Assembly: GCF_051842935.1 (NCBI RefSeq)
Contig: NZ_JBPXRR010000001.1
Location: 1,364,001 to 1,428,000 of the forward strand
Reading direction: 5' to 3'
DNA length: 64,000 nt
DNA from: Pseudalkalibacillus sp051842935
GTDB taxonomy: Bacteria; Bacillota; Bacilli; Bacillales; Fictibacillaceae
Shown: positions 33,617-41,513 of the stretch, in pieces
How the letters are laid out: every line of letters starts with the position of its first letter
Numbering within the stretch: the first letter of the stretch is position 1
The notes under the pieces: generated by a model
Database searches by the model: none
Told to the model about the DNA's origin: nothing
The model's input: only the letters and a program-made list of their open reading frames with translations
Position numbers and translations under genes: made by a program

Positions 33617-34097
33617 AATCATCAGCCTAGTAGCATTGTTCACAGCATTTTCGGCAATCGGTGGCGCCATTAAGATACCCGCTGTTATTGGGAGTATCGG
33701 ATTAGACACATTTCCAGCCCTCATGGCAGGTATGCTTATTGGCAGCATACCTGGAGCGATTGTGGCGGGCATTGGACATTTGATTTCTGCTCTGTTCGGA
33801 GGTATGCCACTTGGACCTTTTCATGTCCTCATCAGTCTTGAGATGGCGTTTTTTGTATACCTTTTTAGTGGACTATACCAAAGAGGCATCAAGCGACTAG
33901 CATGTGTCGTTTTCGTATGTGGCAATGCTTTGTTAGCGCCTTTACCGTTCATTTGGATCATCGGGGCTTCCTTTTACACCGCAATCGTTCCTTCCTTATT
34001 GTTGAGCGCAGTCGTGAATACAATTCTCGCGGTCATAAGTGTTCATAAGGGTGCTAATATGTTCAATAAAAGTCCGATGAAGGAGTGGAGCTCTTGA
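33606..34097 (+). CDS. cblT: CblT-like alpha-ribazole transporter (ECF S-component type)
   Basis: A 163-residue membrane protein with five or six helices. The start KIISLVALFTAFSAIGGAI and the LGPFHVLISLEMAFFVYLFSG segment are typical of ECF transporter substrate-binding subunits. Its partner gene downstream is an alpha-ribazole kinase, the pairing described for CblT-CblS in Geobacillus and relatives, so its substrate is most likely alpha-ribazole. ATG 33606 follows GGAAG. Overlaps the adenosyltransferase end by 11 nt. No ECF ATPase/T subunits are encoded here. Confidence 0.85.
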   Translation: MRTKIISLVALFTAFSAIGGAIKIPAVIGSIGLDTFPALMAGMLIGSIPGAIVAGIGHLISALFGGMPLGPFHVLISLEMAFFVYLFSGLYQRGIKRLACVVFVCGNALLAPLPFIWIIGASFYTAIVPSLLLSAVVNTILAVISVHKGANMFNKSPMKEWSS

Positions 34098-34810
34098 GAA
34101 ATGCGGTCATTCAACCTATTACGTCTGAACAATTCTTGATATTTACAAGCGATAACAGTGGAGGAATTGGTGAGAAAGACAATGATGAGGTAAAGGTCCC
34201 ATATGACATCTTAGCCTATTACTCCTTCCGAGTTGCCGTCATGGAGTGTTTGGCTGCAGGTGGTGAGCCAACCTCGATCATCCTCCATAATTTCAACGGT
34301 GAAGGTCATTGGCATTCATTGATGAAAGGGATACATAAAGGTCTAGAAGAGCTAGAAATGCGACACATAAATGTTTCTGGAAGTTCGGAAAGTAATTTTT
34401 CAATGGTCCAGTCCGCCATCGGGATTGCAGTGGCGGGGAAGGCCAAACATGTCAAAAGGAGTATGCCATCGTTTCGTCCTGAGTTCGGATGGGCTGTCAT
34501 TGGAAAACCTTTGGTCGGACAAGGCGTTATGGATCATTCGAGTTTCGTCATCCCTTTGGAAATGTTTAAATCTCTTTCTGCACTTGAGGATGTTTACTTA
34601 TGGCCAGTCGGTTCAAAAGGAATACAAGCGGAACTGGAACAAATCTTTCACAAGGATTTTAAAGTTAACTCTGAACTTGACCTCCATGCATCCGCAGGAC
34701 CTTCCACATGCACGATCGTATCTTATCCAATCAATCACGAAGAGGAAATCCACTCTAAATGCAGAGAATTATTTTATCCACTTGAAATGATAGACAGAAT
34801 AAAGGGTTGA
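34094..34810 (+). CDS. cblS: CblS-like alpha-ribazole kinase
   Basis: A 238-residue AIR-synthase-fold kinase (PurM/ThiL/SelD superfamily). It has the short N-terminal strand, TSDNSGGIGEKDND as the nucleotide-binding Asp loop, YYSFRVAVMECLAAGGEPTS and VSGSSESNF. In Geobacillus CblS phosphorylates alpha-ribazole imported by CblT, providing alpha-ribazole-5'-P to CobS. TTG 34094 overlaps the cblT stop (TTGA) with AAGGAG 9 nt upstream; GTG 34085 abuts that site. Last gene of the cluster, followed by a terminator. Confidence 0.87.
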   Translation: MRNAVIQPITSEQFLIFTSDNSGGIGEKDNDEVKVPYDILAYYSFRVAVMECLAAGGEPTSIILHNFNGEGHWHSLMKGIHKGLEELEMRHINVSGSSESNFSMVQSAIGIAVAGKAKHVKRSMPSFRPEFGWAVIGKPLVGQGVMDHSSFVIPLEMFKSLSALEDVYLWPVGSKGIQAELEQIFHKDFKVNSELDLHASAGPSTCTIVSYPINHEEEIHSKCRELFYPLEMIDRIKG

Positions 34811-34811
34811 A

Positions 34812-34840
34812 GGGGAGACCATCATTGGTCTTCCTTTTTT
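34812..34840 (+). terminator. Terminator of the cobalamin salvage cluster
   Basis: GGGGAGACC-ATCATT-GGTCTTCC (34812-34834) with one G-T pair, followed by six T. Confidence 0.82.
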
Positions 34841-35068
34841 GCATATAGTAAAGTCCCACACATCTTGTACTTCGGTTGAATAAGATAGTAGTATAACACT
34901 GTAAATTTCCTGTAAGTTTTTCAATGATTTATGTATGTGAGACAAGAAATGACATATGATTTTTATAACAAAAGTGTTTTATGGGTATTTTAAGATTATA
35001 TTTACTCTCAGGATTTGATATTTCAGAATTTCAGAATTCCAAAGCTAAGAAAAAGGAGATAACGGCAT

Positions 35069-35614
35069 ATGGTAGACCATTATTTCTTTGCGGATCAGCC
35101 GATGACTTTCAGAAATCTGACCTTCGCTCATCTGACCTTTGAAGAAGTCCGTGAACATATGCTTACTTTCATGAGGAAAGAGCCACTAGGTAACTATAAG
35201 CTCATGATTGGAACCGATTCTCATGTATATCAAAATGAAACGATCTTCATTACCGGGCTTGTTATGCAACGGGTCGGAAAAGGAGCATGGGCATGCTATC
35301 GAAAAATCCGATACCCCGATCCTATACGGAATTTACATCAGAAAATCTCCTATGAAACCTCTTTGACAGAAGAAGTCGCCTCACTTTTCGATGAAAACCT
35401 CAAGAATCAGTTCATCAACATCGTCCTTCCTCATGTATATAAAGGATCAAGCTTCATTATGGAAGGGCATCTAGATATTGGGAAAGGAAAACAGAATAAG
35501 ACACGGGAATTCGTCGCCGAAATGGTCGCACGGATTGAAGCGCACGGCATTGAAGCAAAAATCAAACCTGAGTCACTTGTCGCTTCCAGTTATGCGAACC
35601 GTTATACGAAGTAA
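35069..35614 (+). CDS. YkuK-like RNase H-fold protein (DUF458)
   Basis: A 181-residue protein of the Bacillus YkuK family, described as ribonuclease H-like. The first strand and acid residue are visible in YKLMIGTDSHVY, and a later acid in SSFIMEGHLDIGKGKQNKT. Function in the cell is unknown; sporulation or competence roles have not been settled. AAAGGAG lies 11 nt from the ATG, somewhat far. Stand-alone; the 258-nt gap before it holds the cob terminator and presumably its promoter. Confidence 0.87.
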   Translation: MVDHYFFADQPMTFRNLTFAHLTFEEVREHMLTFMRKEPLGNYKLMIGTDSHVYQNETIFITGLVMQRVGKGAWACYRKIRYPDPIRNLHQKISYETSLTEEVASLFDENLKNQFINIVLPHVYKGSSFIMEGHLDIGKGKQNKTREFVAEMVARIEAHGIEAKIKPESLVASSYANRYTK

Positions 35615-35719
35615 TAATCGTTCATAAAAAAGTAACAAAAAAGGTTAGATCGGTACATGTTTTATTTTGATTTATCAGATATACTGTTACTATGTAACGA
35701 TAGGTATGAGGTGAACAAC

Positions 35720-36169
35720 ATGTGCCGAAAAAGGATTTTCCTACTGATGGTTTCTCTGTTTCTATTCCTTTCTGCTTGTAGCAGTGAAGAACAACCAACC
35801 AAAATGACCCATGATATGCACAATAATGATTGGACGCACCTCAAGGATCTTGGGGTTGATGCTGCTACTATTGAAGCCTATGATTTTGCTGTCCACCATC
35901 CTGAAGTATTGGATTACATACCGTGTTATTGTGGGTGTCACCATGATGCCGGCCACAATAACAATACCGATTGTTTCGTAGATCAGATCGAAGACAACGT
36001 GGCGGTTCTGGATGATATGGGACTTGGCTGAGGAATTTGTGTCAATATAGCCCGTGAGGCTAAATTCGAATATGAAAAAGGGACAGACCTGAAAGACATT
36101 AGAGCAATGATTGAAGCTAAATACGGTCAAAGTGGGATGGAGCCTACTCCAACACCTAAACCGATGTAA
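35720..36169 (+). CDS. PCYCGC lipoprotein with in-frame TGA (candidate selenoprotein)
   Basis: Read through TGA 36029-36031 this is 149 residues. A lipoprotein signal ends FLSAC (Cys20); PCYCGC lies at residues 68-73, followed by NNTDCFVDQ. The frame then reads DDMGLG-TGA-GICVNIARE, and ends with PTPTP, the usual tail of this family. As I recall the family, ordinary members have C-G-x-C there (DDHG..CGVCLEIA-like), so the TGA at residue 104 replaces the first Cys of a CxxC motif, giving UxxC. Coding and family similarity continue to the TAA at 36167. GAGGTG precedes ATG 35720. The protein should sit outside the membrane; its role is unknown, with redox or metal handling plausible. A SECIS-like hairpin follows the TGA. 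Confidence 0.8.
36029..36070 (+). promoter_or_regulatory. Candidate bacterial SECIS element
   Basis: TAGCC (36048-36052) pairs with GGCTA (36058-36062), loop CGTGA with G at position 2, extended by AAT/ATT across a 1x1 A-A mismatch. The loop starts 21 nt after the TGA. Nearly the same geometry as the element at 16161-16201, although the genes are unrelated. Confidence 0.62.
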
Positions 36170-36176
36170 TGAAAAA

Positions 36177-36219
36177 GCGACCACGATGAGTTAGAAAAAC
36201 ATCGTGGTCGCACTTTTTT
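36177..36219 (+). terminator. Terminator after the PCYCGC gene
   Basis: GCGACCACGATG (36177-36188) pairs perfectly with CATCGTGGTCGC (36200-36211), 12 bp, then ACTTTTTT. Its 3' end touches the stop of the convergent diguanylate cyclase gene. Confidence 0.88.
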
Positions 36220-37288
36220 ATGTAGGGACACAAACTTTATTCCTGCCTGTGCGTTTTGCTTTATAAAGACCCTCATCCGCTTCCTTATATAACTTATCAA
36301 ACACTTTAACGGTGTCCGGAAAGCTCGCTACACCGATGGATACAGTAATTTGGATGCCAGACCCATCCGGTAAATCGAAAATATGGTTCTCTACAGCATT
36401 TCGTATGCGTTCTGCTATTTCCTCAGCAGTTTCCAAATCACAATCTGGAAGTAAGATCGAAAACTCTTCGCCACCATTTCTGGACACGATATCTTTCATC
36501 CTGGCTTTCGATTTCAATACCTGACCTAATTGGCGGAGGACTTCATCTCCAGCTTCATGCCCATAAGTATCATTCACTTTCTTAAAGAAGTCGATATCAA
36601 TCAATAAAATCGATAACCGTTCGCCTTTTGGGAGCCGGTGTTTTTTAAATGCGTTCATCTCTTCATCAAACTTACGGACATTGTTCAAGCTGGTCAAAAA
36701 ATCGACCTTCGCTTGTGCTTTATAAGTCTTGACCATCTCGTTATACCGATAAAGATAGATCCAAAGGGAAACGGTCAAAAAACCGACTGGAATTGAGATG
36801 GCGAATAGATAAATGGTGCTTTCCATAGCTTGAGTAAAACTGACAAGATGATTGATGACCATGAATACGAGCACTAATGTGACCATGTTCATGATGAATC
36901 CTTTAATGTAATTGTTGTATCTCAATTTCGCAATCAAACTGTAAATGACACCGATGAATACAAACAAGACAGCTACCGTCAATGACGCTTCTGTAACTCC
37001 GAAGAGTAAAATTCTTCCGGAGGCAATAATTACTGCTGAAAGCATTGCCGAAATAGGACCACCAAACAAGGCAGCGATAATCATGAACAAGTGCCGCATA
37101 TCAAGTATTACTGTTTCTGTGATTCTTATAGAATAATACATCAATACGATTCCCATTAGCCCTGTACCAGTTCCAATGAACAGCCTGTTTACAAACCGTG
37201 AAAAGTTCTGTTCACGCCAACCCATGATGAATCCAACTAAAAACAAATACGATAAGATCAGTGTTGTGTGAAATATTAAGTCCTTCAT
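36218..37288 (-). CDS. Membrane diguanylate cyclase (5TM-LYT + GGDEF)
   Basis: A 356-residue protein. Residues 1-190 hold six or so membrane helices of the LytS-like 5TM type (HLFMIIAALFGGPISAMLSA is the family hallmark). Residues about 200-354 form a GGDEF domain with substrate-binding KVDFLTSLNNVRKF and active site NGGEEF, a functional GGEEF variant. I see no RxxD inhibitory site directly before the motif (KDIVSRNGGEEF has none at the canonical place). It makes c-di-GMP from GTP on an unknown signal. Divergent from a c-di-GMP riboswitch-controlled gene, so the signal maker and responder are neighbours. Confidence 0.93.
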   Translation of the reverse strand: MKDLIFHTTLILSYLFLVGFIMGWREQNFSRFVNRLFIGTGTGLMGIVLMYYSIRITETVILDMRHLFMIIAALFGGPISAMLSAVIIASGRILLFGVTEASLTVAVLFVFIGVIYSLIAKLRYNNYIKGFIMNMVTLVLVFMVINHLVSFTQAMESTIYLFAISIPVGFLTVSLWIYLYRYNEMVKTYKAQAKVDFLTSLNNVRKFDEEMNAFKKHRLPKGERLSILLIDIDFFKKVNDTYGHEAGDEVLRQLGQVLKSKARMKDIVSRNGGEEFSILLPDCDLETAEEIAERIRNAVENHIFDLPDGSGIQITVSIGVASFPDTVKVFDKLYKEADEGLYKAKRTGRNKVCVPT

Positions 37289-37429
37289 TATGTAAGATCA
37301 CCCTAAGAACATGATGTAATGAGTATTTTACCATAATCAGGTAGGGTTCATGGATTAAAAATCTATAATATTCTTTATTTCGACATAATCGAGTAATCTA
37401 GAAACACATCATTATACCTAATCCCTTGG

Positions 37430-37448
37430 TTTGTAACTTAGTTACAAA
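37430..37448. promoter_or_regulatory. Perfect palindrome, possible operator
   Basis: TTTGTAAC-TTA-GTTACAAA: 8-bp arms around a 3-nt spacer, in the intergenic region between the cyclase and the riboswitch, about 140 nt upstream of the cyclase start. No T-run follows, so it looks like a dimeric repressor site. The regulator is unknown. Confidence 0.45.
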
Positions 37449-37555
37449 TACCTATGTATTATTTTCTGAAAACATAAAATACTCACTTGTTGGTCCTTTT
37501 TATCTAGCATTCAATTTAGTGATAATGCTCTATTTTTCCAACTATAGGTTTACAG

Positions 37556-37561
37556 TATAAT
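37556..37561 (+). promoter_or_regulatory. Candidate -10 box for the riboswitch transcript
   Basis: TATAAT about 65 nt upstream of the riboswitch core. The -35 position (TTTTTC, 37533-37538) is poor, so an activator or another sigma factor is possible. Other parts of 37289-37625 show only AT-rich sequence. Confidence 0.4.
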
Positions 37562-37625
37562 TGAAACATACAGAAAAGGGTCATTTTTCCTAGACAGAAA
37601 ATAAATTCCACTCAAGCCAAATGAA

Positions 37626-37715
37626 TGAAAAAAGGCAAACCCATACGAAAGTTGGGGACGCAAAGCTACGAGTCTAATCCTCTTCACGAGGCATGATCGT
37701 CGGGCCGCTCAAACA
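37626..37715 (+). ncRNA. c-di-GMP-I (GEMM) riboswitch
   Basis: The conserved core reads GGCAAACCC-atac-GAAA-gttgGGG followed by ACGCAAAGC (37634-37665), i.e. the P2 stem with GAAA tetraloop and the joining GACGCAAAGC segment typical of GEMM-I. A P3-like arm runs to GGGCCGCT at 37701-37708 and could hold the tetraloop receptor. A short GGCTTTTT element lies just after it (37728-37735). It should make the downstream ATPase and CheY-like genes respond to c-di-GMP; on- or off-switching cannot be told. Confidence 0.9.
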
Positions 37716-37786
37716 TTGGCTTTTTATGTCTATTAATATCCTTTTATTTCTATCAATGTCGGAATAGTACCAAAAGGAGGTTGTAT

Positions 37787-39424
37787 ATGCGCATAGGTGA
37801 ATTATTGGTCATGAATGGACTGATTACAGAGGATCAACTTGAAAACGCGCTCCAAAAACAAACCCATTCCTTTAAAAAGATAGGGGAAATATTAGTAGAG
37901 GATCATCTCATAACCGAACGTCAACTCGCTGAAGCCCTAGAATTTCAACTTGGCATACCTGTCGTGAATATGGATGAGATTGTACCGAACCGTAGTACCA
38001 TTCAACTCATACATGAAGCCCTAGCCAGAAAACATTGCTTCATACCGATTGAACAAATGAGTGGAAAGCTTAAAGTGGCTATGGTGGATCCCCTTAATCA
38101 AGAGGCCATCAAAGATATCCAGGAGACGACTGGTATGATCGTCCAACCTTGTATTGCAACAAGAAGTGAACTAGAGATGGCGATTATCGATCACTATGGG
38201 GTTTTGAGTTCTGTTAAAGAGCTGAATGATATCATCGAGTATGCTGTCCAGCAAAATGCGAGTGATATTCACTTGGATGCTGAAAAAGATGGTCTTTCAG
38301 TCAAGTATCGCATCAATCAGATGCTTGAAAAACAAAAGGTTATTTCAAACGATCTGAAAGAATCAATTATAGGTAGGATCAAAACAATAGCGAGTTTAAA
38401 TGCGTCAAAAAGGGGACTCCCGCAAACCGGGTACATACATAAGGAAGCGTATAATACGGATTACGACATTCGGGTTTCTACGGTTCCAACCATTAATGGG
38501 GAAAGTGCGGTCTTAAAATTAATCGATCGTACGGATCAATTGTTGAAACTTAATGAGTTCGGCTTTAGTGAAAACAACCTGAAACAAGTGGAATCAGCCA
38601 TTGATCGTCGCAGCGGCTTTGTCCTTATCTCAGGACCATCAATGAGTGGAAAAACGACTTCACTGTATTCCATTCTCGACCATATCAATCACCCAAAACA
38701 TAAAATTGTATCCGTTGAACAAAGTGTTGATAGACGGCTGGATGGAATTACCCAAGTGGAAGTGAATGATTCAATCGGATTTAATTTCACGAATGGATTA
38801 AGCACAATGCTAACTCAAGATCCTAATGTCATCATGGTCAGTCATCTAGAGGACAAACAAACAGTAGAAGCATCAACTCGAATATCACTATCCGGACGGC
38901 TCGTTCTAGGTTCGATCCATGGGAAAGATGCAGTTGGAACGATCCGAAGAATTCTTGATATGGGCATCGAGCCATATCTCCTCGCAACCTCCTTAACTTG
39001 TATCGTTAGCCAACGATTGGTGAGAAAGGTTTGTGAGCGGTGTGCGAAAAGCATGCCTGCGTCTGATGAAGAATCCAAGCTTTTTGAAGCACATGGACTG
39101 GTTCCTTCAGATGATGCGAAAAGCAAAAGTGCAATCGGGAATTTCCGCTCCTTCGTAACGACAAATAAAAGTTCGAAGATTGCTGTTGTACGTGGTGATG
39201 GATGTAAGCTGTGCAACAATACAGGTTATAAAGGATTGGTCGGAATCCACGAAGTATTGACAATCGACGATGTACTTAGAGACATGATCTTACAGAACCG
39301 TCCAGCAGAAGCGTTCCGAGAACACCTGGAAGAAAAAGAATTTCAAACGCTCCTTCACGATGGCCTTACAAAAGTCAAAGAGGGTATAACAACCGTCGAT
39401 GACGTTCTAACCAATATCCAATGA
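37787..39424 (+). CDS. PilB/MshE-like ATPase with MshEN c-di-GMP-binding domain
   Basis: A 545-residue GspE/PilB-family protein. Residues 1-55 carry two copies of the MshEN motif (RIGELLVMNGLITEDQLENAL and KIGEILVEDHLITERQLAEAL), which binds c-di-GMP in MshE. Walker A is GPSMSGKT (283-290). The Walker B/Asp-box region, usually GEIRD after DPDIIMV, reads SHLED (352-356), so the catalytic Glu position is changed. A tetracysteine zinc site is kept (C416, C419, C473, C476). No pilC, pilT or pilin genes are near. It may power a remote pilus or have become a c-di-GMP effector. ATG 37787 is 6 nt after AAAAGGAGG. Confidence 0.88.
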   Translation: MRIGELLVMNGLITEDQLENALQKQTHSFKKIGEILVEDHLITERQLAEALEFQLGIPVVNMDEIVPNRSTIQLIHEALARKHCFIPIEQMSGKLKVAMVDPLNQEAIKDIQETTGMIVQPCIATRSELEMAIIDHYGVLSSVKELNDIIEYAVQQNASDIHLDAEKDGLSVKYRINQMLEKQKVISNDLKESIIGRIKTIASLNASKRGLPQTGYIHKEAYNTDYDIRVSTVPTINGESAVLKLIDRTDQLLKLNEFGFSENNLKQVESAIDRRSGFVLISGPSMSGKTTSLYSILDHINHPKHKIVSVEQSVDRRLDGITQVEVNDSIGFNFTNGLSTMLTQDPNVIMVSHLEDKQTVEASTRISLSGRLVLGSIHGKDAVGTIRRILDMGIEPYLLATSLTCIVSQRLVRKVCERCAKSMPASDEESKLFEAHGLVPSDDAKSKSAIGNFRSFVTTNKSSKIAVVRGDGCKLCNNTGYKGLVGIHEVLTIDDVLRDMILQNRPAEAFREHLEEKEFQTLLHDGLTKVKEGITTVDDVLTNIQ

Positions 39425-39472
39425 GGAATGAATCAATGTTTGCATTTAAATTGATTAAGGGGGAAAAATGGG

Positions 39473-40306
39473 ATGTCTTACAATTTTCTAGTCGTAGATG
39501 ATACAAGCTTTATGAGAAAAATGGCAAGAGAATGTCTGATCCAACACGGGTACCATGTTGTAGGTGAAGCGGTGAACGGAAAGGAAGCTGTGGAAAAATT
39601 CAAGGAATTGGAACCGGATGTAGTCATGATGGATCTGACCATGCCTGAAATGAACGGGTTGGATGCGATTAAGGAGATATTAGTGTATGATGCGGAAGCC
39701 GTCATTCTCGTTTGTTCTGCAAGCAATCAAAAAGATCTGATTCAAGAAGCATTGGATGCAGGAGCAGTTGGATACCTTATGAAGCCATTCAAACCAGACT
39801 ACATGCAAGAAATCGTTAAACGTTACGCAGAACCCCATTTAAAACCCCTGACACCTGAAGATGAGGAAGAGCCGAAGAATGATGTTATAGAGGAAGAAGT
39901 AGTGGAAGAGTCTGTAAGCATGGTAGAGAATGTTAACCATATTCCAACCACTGAAATTGGTCCCGTAGAGGTCGCAGCTTCAATTGAAGCAACCGCGATT
40001 GAACAGGAGTCAGACCAGACAGCGCTAGCTCAACCAGTAGAAAAGAGAAAACGATCTATGATTTCTAAATCAGATAAGAAAATACAATTTAAGACAAGTT
40101 ATATGTGCAACTGGGAAGAAGAAATTCAGGGGGAGAACAGAGCCTACTCATTCACCTATACAGAAAATGATAACAACATCACAATTGATATGATGGATGA
40201 ACAGAACGAGAAACAATCCATCCAATTGACCCTAGATGGGTTCAGAGAACTACATGATTGGCTTGAGCAACGTCTTGAAGAAGGTAAAAGAATGAATGGA
40301 TCATGA
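39473..40306 (+). CDS. CheY-like response regulator with novel C-terminal domain
   Basis: A 277-residue protein. Residues 1-120 are a receiver domain: acidic pair VVDDTSFMR, phospho-acceptor VVMMDLTMPEMNG, switch Thr/Ser in LVCSASN, and Lys in YLMKPFKPD. An acidic linker (about 125-195) leads to a C-terminal domain of about 75 residues (KKIQFKTSYMCNWEEEI...) that I do not recognise and which is not a DNA-binding domain. It follows the ATPase by 48 nt with AAGGGGG 8 nt before the ATG, so it is in the same c-di-GMP-controlled unit. No cognate kinase nearby. Confidence 0.87.
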   Translation: MSYNFLVVDDTSFMRKMARECLIQHGYHVVGEAVNGKEAVEKFKELEPDVVMMDLTMPEMNGLDAIKEILVYDAEAVILVCSASNQKDLIQEALDAGAVGYLMKPFKPDYMQEIVKRYAEPHLKPLTPEDEEEPKNDVIEEEVVEESVSMVENVNHIPTTEIGPVEVAASIEATAIEQESDQTALAQPVEKRKRSMISKSDKKIQFKTSYMCNWEEEIQGENRAYSFTYTENDNNITIDMMDEQNEKQSIQLTLDGFRELHDWLEQRLEEGKRMNGS

Positions 40307-40310
40307 AGGT

Positions 40311-40351
40311 AGGCTGTTTCCTTTTTTTGAAAGGGAGCAGCTTTTTTACTG
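40311..40351 (+). terminator. Possible terminator after the CheY-like gene
   Basis: GGCTGTTTCC...GGGAGCAGC, an imperfect stem around a T-rich loop, followed by TTTTTT. Confidence 0.45.
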
Positions 40352-40451
40352 AATTTGGAGTAAGTTGGCTCATTTATAAATTCATTGCAGGTCTCCCGAT
40401 GGGAATAGAGAAGGTAGTTAAGCAGTTCTAACAATATGGAGATGATTGAGA

Positions 40452-41480
40452 ATGATGAAAAGCTTAACTTTTGAAAAGAGAGTAGATGAAATAATAGAGG
40501 AACACTCTTTTTCTGGAGTTGTCCACATAAAAAAAGAGGGAGAGACCGTACTTCAAAAAACTTCTGGCCTTTACAACCGGTCAGAATCACTTCCTGTACA
40601 ATCCGATACCCGATTCGCCATTGCATCCGGGTGCAAGTTGTTCACGGCCATTGCCATTTGCCAGTTGGTTGAGAAAGAATTGTTAACATTTGATACCCGT
40701 TTGACAGATTGTTTGGATATCGCGTTTCCGAACTTCTCAAGGGAGTTGACCATTCATCACCTACTCACACATTCGTCTGGTATTCCGGACTATTTTGATG
40801 AATCCGTAATGGATGATTATGAAGACCTGTGGAAAACGATCCCCATGTACCAAGTACGAAAATTGGAAGACTTTCTACCTTTGTTCCAACAAAAAGAACA
40901 GATGTTCAAACCTGGCGAAAGGTTTCATTACAATAACGCCGGTTACATTGTGTTAGGACTTGTCGTGGAACAATTGACTGGAATGGATTTCACAGATTAT
41001 GTAGAAGAGAATATTTTTAAGCGGTGCGATATGACGAATTCAGGTTATTTTTCACTGGACCGTCTACCTCGTAACACGGCAATCGGCTATATTGATGAAG
41101 ATGATGGCTCATACCGGACGAATACCTTTACTATGCCGTTGAAAGGTGGATCCGATGGTGGGGCTTATGTGACCTCTGCCGATATGATCAAGCTTTGGGA
41201 AGGATTGTTAGCGGACAAATTATTGAGTGAGTCGATGACCAAAACCTTACTGTCTAGACATATGAAAGCGCGTGAGGATGCTTATTACGGCTATGGCGTC
41301 TGGTTGAACATGAAAGATGGGCAATTGTTAAAATACCATGTCATGGGATATGACCCTGGGGTAAGCTTCCACTCTGCTGTATACCCTGAATTTGGTTTGA
41401 TCATCGCGATTCCATCAAATCAAGCTGACGGTCCGTTTTTCATCATGAAAGCAATTGAAGAAGAACTAGTGAATGCTTAA
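40452..41480 (+). CDS. Serine hydrolase, beta-lactamase class C family
   Basis: A 342-residue PBP4*/esterase-type serine hydrolase. Catalytic SxxK is SGCK (in RFAIASGCKLFTAIAI), the second motif is YNN (FHYNNAGYIVLGLV), and the third region lies near HVMGYDPG. LTIHHLLTHSSGIPDY is a family hallmark. No signal peptide, so it is intracellular. Substrate unknown; it need not be a beta-lactamase. ATG 40452 with GGAG 10 nt upstream; TTG 40446 possible. Followed by a terminator shared with the convergent small gene. Confidence 0.9.
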   Translation: MMKSLTFEKRVDEIIEEHSFSGVVHIKKEGETVLQKTSGLYNRSESLPVQSDTRFAIASGCKLFTAIAICQLVEKELLTFDTRLTDCLDIAFPNFSRELTIHHLLTHSSGIPDYFDESVMDDYEDLWKTIPMYQVRKLEDFLPLFQQKEQMFKPGERFHYNNAGYIVLGLVVEQLTGMDFTDYVEENIFKRCDMTNSGYFSLDRLPRNTAIGYIDEDDGSYRTNTFTMPLKGGSDGGAYVTSADMIKLWEGLLADKLLSESMTKTLLSRHMKAREDAYYGYGVWLNMKDGQLLKYHVMGYDPGVSFHSAVYPEFGLIIAIPSNQADGPFFIMKAIEEELVNA

Positions 41481-41513
41481 AAAATAACCGCCGAGTCCGG
41501 CGGTTATTTTTTC
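41481..41513. terminator. Bidirectional terminator
   Basis: AAATAACCGCC-GAGTCC-GGCGGTTATTT (41483-41510) flanked by A-run and T-run. It serves the serine hydrolase (+) and overlaps the end of the small gene (-). Confidence 0.9.

Noticed and set aside
34094..34810. The AIR-synthase-fold protein could be SelD, which would fit the selenoproteins
   Set aside because: It lacks the N-terminal Cys/Sec catalytic loop and the length of SelD (about 340 residues), and sits behind cblT in a cobalamin cluster, so CblS is the better call.
37430..37448. TnrA/GlnR box
   Set aside because: The dyad spacing is 2 nt shorter than TGTNAN7TNACA requires, so it is listed only as an unknown operator.
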